Positions 59,721 to 64,000 of a stretch of DNA of 64,000 bases are shown piece after piece. The notes below the pieces were generated by a model. That model was not told the origin of the DNA. It did not search any database and saw only the letters and a list, made by a program, of their open reading frames with translations. The stretch is from Polytrichum commune (Eukaryota; Streptophyta; Polytrichopsida; Polytrichales; Polytrichaceae): assembly GCA_950295325.1 (NCBI GenBank), contig OX485804.1:45992429-46056428 (forward strand). Reading direction: 5' to 3'. Positions within the stretch are counted from its first letter, which is position 1. Each line of letters begins with the position of its first letter. Both the position numbers and the translations under genes were made by a program.

Positions 59721-59884
59721 CTTTATTTGTTTTACATGTCTACATCTAGTTTTGAAACTTGAAATGCCGATCTTTGTGATTGACAAATTGCTAGCAAGAC
59801 GAGATACTACCCGATCCAATCCAAGCTCTTGTCCGAGGAGTCGCCACGTACATTACGCATGCTTCACTAACTTAGTACCCAATT

Positions 59885-60100
59885 AAGGTAGATGGGTCTT
59901 GAATGGCATGTTTTTCTTAATCGAATCCCTATATTTGTTTGGTATGTGGTTTGGTGAGGATCAAAGAGCACACATCATAAAGACACATGTTCAAAAGAGA
60001 TTGGACTACGTTTTTAGATATTAATAGCAATTATACACTTCACAATGCACACAATTGGGAGGACCTATATACCCAAGTACGAAATCAACTAACATACACT
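59885..60100 (+). repeat. dispersed repeat family A, partial copy
   Basis: Starts AAGGTAGATGGGTCTTGAAT, the family end, and continues GGTATGTGGTTTGGTGAGG, CAAAAGAGATTGGACTACG and ATTGGGAGGACCTATATACC. The 3' half is missing. Confidence 0.6.
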
Positions 60101-60107
60101 TCTGATA

Positions 60108-60265
60108 ACCGTAACTAAGTCAAGGGAGGTCCAATTTTCAATCGGGTTTTTGCAGATGTTTCCATTGTAGATTTGCTATTGCAACACGAGTTTGGTTGTG
60201 TGAATCCAATTGATAGAAGATGGAGAACATGGAAAAACGAACCAAATAACACCCACACGCCTTAT
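60108..60265 (+). repeat. dispersed repeat family F, copy 2
   Basis: Collinear with 27585-27745: TAGATTTGCTATTGCAACAC, GTTTGGTTGTGTGAATCCAA, GAACCAAATAACACCCACAC. Confidence 0.55.
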
Positions 60266-60493
60266 ATCTATTTTTGACATGGTGCGGCATGGTGGATCAC
60301 AAGTGCCAAGACCAATGGACGTGTTCTCGGTATTGATGTTCATAAGTGAAGTCAAGGGCGCACCATGACGATTTTGTGGCATCTCGATCAACTGAAAAGG
60401 ATCCTTCAAACAAACAAAAATGATTGTGTTTTCCTCGGTGATTCAATTGATAGAATACGGTCCGTATTGATAGAATACGGTATGAAATGCTTA

Positions 60494-60992
60494 GGGCCAC
60501 TTCACACACGAGCCAAGAGTTGTGACCATGAAGTTGTGAGAGCCCAAAAGAAAGTGTCCAAAGGCCGTCTCACGACACTTCCAAAACCATCTAATGTGGT
60601 CACGGACCCTCAAGTGTAGCGTGAAGTTGCATGTGACCGGGCCCTCAATCAAATGTTATTTCCATGAATTTCTATTCATGCGGGTCCTCACGCATGATGA
60701 AATAGAATAAATCAATGGTTGTGAGCTTTTGGAGTGCCATGGTCTCTTGGTTTTGTGTTAGGCCTACCTCCAAGAGGTGGTTTTTGAAAATAATCCAATT
60801 GACCTGGAAACATGATTCATTGGATGCCATGTAGGAATCCATGTAAACTTTACATCCATCTTGCACTCACATCCTCCATTGCTCCCTCAAGCGTAGTGTG
60901 AAGCGAACTTGGACTGACTCCGCCTTTTGCACCAATGAGAGTGCTTGAAGTGTAATGGTCATGGGCTCTCAGTGCCGTGTGTGAAGTGGCCC
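60494..60992. mobile_element. PIF/Harbinger (Tourist)-type MITE, 499 bp
   Basis: Ends GGGCCACTTCACACACG and, inverted, GGGCCACTTCACACACG, followed by related but diverged arms (TTGTGACCATGA and TAATGGTCATGGGC). TTA target duplication at 60491-60493 and 60993-60995. A lone similar end is at ~28199 (TTAGGGCCACTTTACACTAG). Confidence 0.85.
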
Positions 60993-61656
60993 TTAGTAAC
61001 CAAATGTTGTGTGCAATGGTGGGAGTTGAATAGAGAGTACTGTAGAGGGCTCTCTATATCATCTTTACATGTGCCGGAAATGTAGTTTCCACGTGAGATG
61101 CAAGTGAGTCTTAGCGAACCTGAGCATGACACGTGGCAAAATTTGAGGGAAAACAATTATTTTTGTGTCTCGATAGAGAGCCTTCTATGGTGTCTTGTGA
61201 TGCGCTATTAACAAATATGTTTGACGTATCACGAGTATCAAGGGTAGATTATCTTGAGCACATGGACTATCATAGTGTCCACATGTTTTACTTGTGGTCT
61301 AATCAATCTTGAAGTTAATTCTTTATTGCCCTCAGGTTCATTCTAGAGGATTTGGAACTTTCATATCACCTTTGATGTCAAGGACAATTCATCCCAATAA
61401 GTTATTTATCAACAATCGGCCGCTTGTATGTGGATGTCAACTTCATTGTCAAGATTTTGGGAAAAAAACCTTCATCTTTGAACAAAATTTAAGAAGACCT
61501 AATGGTCGCAAAGTTGAAGTTGGTGAAAATCTTTTTTTTTCTAAATTTGGATGATGGCATGAATGAAGATCTTTTGATAGAATATATACAAGTATGTGGA
61601 AATATGATACTTCAAAATTTTGCAATCTATATATTCTATTCTAGAGGTGATCGACG

Positions 61657-61901
61657 CTCAGGGGGTTCACTGGCGAAAATTGTAGAACGACGTGCAATAA
61701 AAAATAGGGTCCAATATATTCATTGTAGATAAAATTTGGAAAAAATGTACATGTAAAATAGGGGATTTTAAAATAATGAAACATGTTTACATGTAAAATA
61801 CCATCACCTTATAATCTTTTCTGCAAGGTAAATAACCCCCCCAATAAATAGGTCCTGAACACACGTGTATGCAAAATATAAGAGGGAGTGAAACCCCCGA
61901 G
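61657..61901. mobile_element. hAT-type MITE, copy 2 (245 bp)
   Basis: Ends CTCAGGGGGTTCACT and, inverted, CTCGGGGGTTTCACT. 8-bp target duplication GATCGACG (61649-61656) and GATCGATG (61902-61909), one change. Almost identical to 18696-18981 apart from the ~41-bp duplication there, so the two are recent insertions of one family. Confidence 0.85.
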
Positions 61902-62242
61902 GATCGATGCTCATCGACGAGATGATGAGTGTCTCTCACAATGAGCTTGATTACCAATTTTGAAACATTTTTGGTTAAGAGGGTTGCCCACACTAACAAA
62001 GATGGATGATCCTTGCAATGGGCAACACCTCAAGGATGTAATTTTGCGCCCTCCTTCACGTCTTAGTGATCTTCTATGAGCTTCAGGAAAACTTCGGAGC
62101 ATTGTTCTCCCTTAATTTCTTAGTGACCTTCTATGAGCTTCAAGAAAACTTCAAAGCATTAGAGTTATCCGTAAAGTTTTTCAAAGAGGAACAAAACCGT
62201 AGGTTTGATCTTTCTTTGAGAAAAAAATTCTATTAAGAGCAA

Positions 62243-62470
62243 CACTAAATATGATATTTAGTGTCACTTACTATTTGGACTTACACACACGCTTACACAA
62301 TGCTATATCCTTTTACATTTGGTGTAATTTTTTACCAAGTAAAGTTGTTAATGTTTTATAATGTCCAAACTATCAATTTCACATTTGTTGGTAAAATATG
62401 AACTATATAGTAGCAAATATAGCATTGTGTAATTCCAAATAGTAAGTGACACTAAATATCATATTTAGTG
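62243..62470. mobile_element. CACTA-palindrome MITE, 228 bp
   Basis: Both ends are palindromes, CACTAAATATGATATTTAG(TG) and CACTAAATATCATATTTAG(TG), continued inward by CACTTACTATTTGGA / TCCAAATAGTAAGTG. The target duplication cannot be told because the flanks differ. Confidence 0.7.
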
Positions 62471-62477
62471 TAGTTAG

Positions 62478-62820
62478 CCCATCATACATTGGAGCATGTT
62501 CTAAAAGTTGGGTGAAAGTTTTGGGACCTTCACTTTCCACCTCAAAAACTTTGAGAATTTTAGGATCTAGAATTAGGTATGTGCTTGGCCCCCCCGTCCT
62601 AAATCCCGCATCAGCCTATGCAAAGCTAGCTTGGCCCACCAATCCTAGTAGGACAAGCTAGAAAGCCAATCTCTAATTGCCCAACACCGATCTTTGTGTA
62701 TGGTAGTTTAAGCATTAAGAAATTTGGTTGACTTTGTGTTGATTCTCACAAACTTAAGGTTTGGAACTAAACCTATGGTTTCATCTCCTTTACTTTACAA
62801 TAACTCTAATGTTCTCCTTC
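62478..62820 (-). repeat. dispersed repeat family G, copy 2
   Basis: Inverse of 58255-58625: TTGGGTGAAAGTTTTGGG, TTTCCACCTCAAAAACTTTG, AGCTAGCTTGGCCCACC, GGTTTCATCTCCTTTACTTT. It follows the CACTA-palindrome MITE directly. Confidence 0.6.
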
Positions 62821-63448
62821 AAATTAATACAATATTGAATGAGACTTGGACCTATCTACTCTTAACACATCAAAGAATCTCCATGTTGAGTGGGGGACCT
62901 AGATGATGATATGTTGTGGTTCTAGAGTGATTTATCTTCTTGAAAGGGAGCCCATGAGGCTCTTGGGGGCAATAAAGGGACAAGTCTCTATAAGGTAGAA
63001 GTGCCCAACTAAATTGTGTTCCTAGTAGACATTGTTAGCTTCAGGGGTGGCATATGTAACCACTTTGGATGACAAGAGGTCTACACCTAATTTTCATAAT
63101 TTAGATATCAAACACACGATGCCAAATATTTACGAGCTCGCATGCTTTAGCTTCATAACATTATCCAACTGCATGGTCGTGTTTCATTCTATATTTAGCA
63201 TCTAACATGGGCCTCCACTATCTAATCTTTATGGAAGGAAACTTAGAAAACAGGAAGAATTTGATTATGGTACAAATAATGAATAGAGCTAGTTTGAATA
63301 GTTTGAATATTTTGAATAGTGTCAGCATGTTCACTGATATTGACACTATTAATAGTAACGTGCATGGAATAATAATAGGATGATTAGTGCTTCCTACAAA
63401 TATTTCTAAGGATGAATAGTAATTCATGTGCATGGTGCCGGGAGTATA

Positions 63449-63600
63449 AAGGCCAGTTTACACCATGGACCATGAAGTTGGACCATGGAAGATGGCCTTT
63501 TTCCCATGGTCCAACTTTCATGGTCCGATTCCTTAAAAATTCAATTTCCCAAGCCTTTGGGCCCCTCACTAGCTGTAAACCGAATGTGGACCAAGAAGAA
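63449..63600. repeat. Tourist-like fragment with inner hairpin
   Basis: GGCCAGTTTACACCATGGAC is like the ends at 20744 and 45141. GGACCATGAAGTTGGACCAT (63469) and ATGGTCCAACTTTCATGGTC (63508) are inverted. Another end-like word, CTGTAAACCGAATGTGGACC, lies at ~63574. No target duplication seen. Confidence 0.45.
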
Positions 63601-64000
63601 GGACCATGCACCACAAAGTGTGCTGATTTTTGTAAATATATGCCCAAAAATGGCAGTTTTGAAAAAAATTCAAGTTTGACTATTCTCTTGTTTTCTCTTG
63701 GGTTTACTTCTATTCACTTTTCATATTTTCTTGTTTCCTATTAGCCATTTTACCAGCCATGTATTATTTGAGAATGGACTTGTATTTCTTCTTGCATGAT
63801 AACCCAAAACGGTTGAAATCTTTCATTGTAGCTTCTAATCAAATCTATAGTTTGATCTAATAATTAACACATGCATTTAGTACCAAAAAAAGAATGAGAA
63901 TCCAAAAAACAAGCAAGAAGGGACCAATATTGGTGAATATAAAGACAATCAACATTAAAAAAGAAGAAGAAGAACATGTTGTACATGAGAACAATACGAG
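63601..64000. other. no feature recognised
   Basis: AT-rich sequence to the window end, with an AGAAGAAGAAG patch at ~63960. Nothing coding recognised. Confidence 0.35.

Overview
This is one 64-kb stretch of eukaryotic nuclear DNA, almost certainly from a land plant. The evidence is one spliced gene for a chloroplast-targeted starch protein (PROTEIN TARGETING TO STARCH 1 type) whose introns all follow GT-AG. About 55 kb of AT-rich, gene-poor DNA follows, built mainly from short non-autonomous transposons. One gene in 64 kb suggests a large, repeat-rich plant genome. I cannot name the species, and a non-seed plant is only a guess.

Layout. 1-176: upstream and 5' leader with a 3-codon uORF. 177-6370: PTST1-like CDS in 8 exons (310 aa). 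6390-8120: probable 3'-UTR intron, with a last UTR exon from 8121. 8.5-19 kb: MITEs, a locally duplicated repeat block at 12.6-13.4 kb, and an A/C-rich stretch at 15.2-16.2 kb. 18.6-25 kb: dense nested transposons, including an hAT-type MITE, a PIF/Harbinger-type MITE and a 1.33-kb hAT-type element with another MITE inside it. 25.1 kb and 43.6-44.3 kb: a repeat whose head is clearly derived from 5S rRNA. 26.3-27.6 kb: four ~310-bp tandem repeats. 29-35 kb: possible LTR promoter, minisatellites, and a dispersed repeat split by a 616-bp TIR element. 35.6-37.3 kb and 51.9-52.7 kb: Mutator-like elements, one pair carrying a tRNA-like fold. 39-44 kb: decayed retrotransposon coding relics, including two LINE pieces. 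44-64 kb: further MITEs, members of the most frequent ~350-bp repeat (family A), and poly(dG)/poly(dC) tracts.

The only gene I can support would bind glucan through its CBM48 domain and use its coiled coil to carry granule-bound starch synthase to starch granules. Everything else is transposon-derived or not recognised. No rRNA or tRNA gene of functional length, CRISPR array or organellar block was found. Repeat-family calls rest on reading inverted ends, target-site duplications and shared segments by eye; copy ends marked approximate should be taken so.
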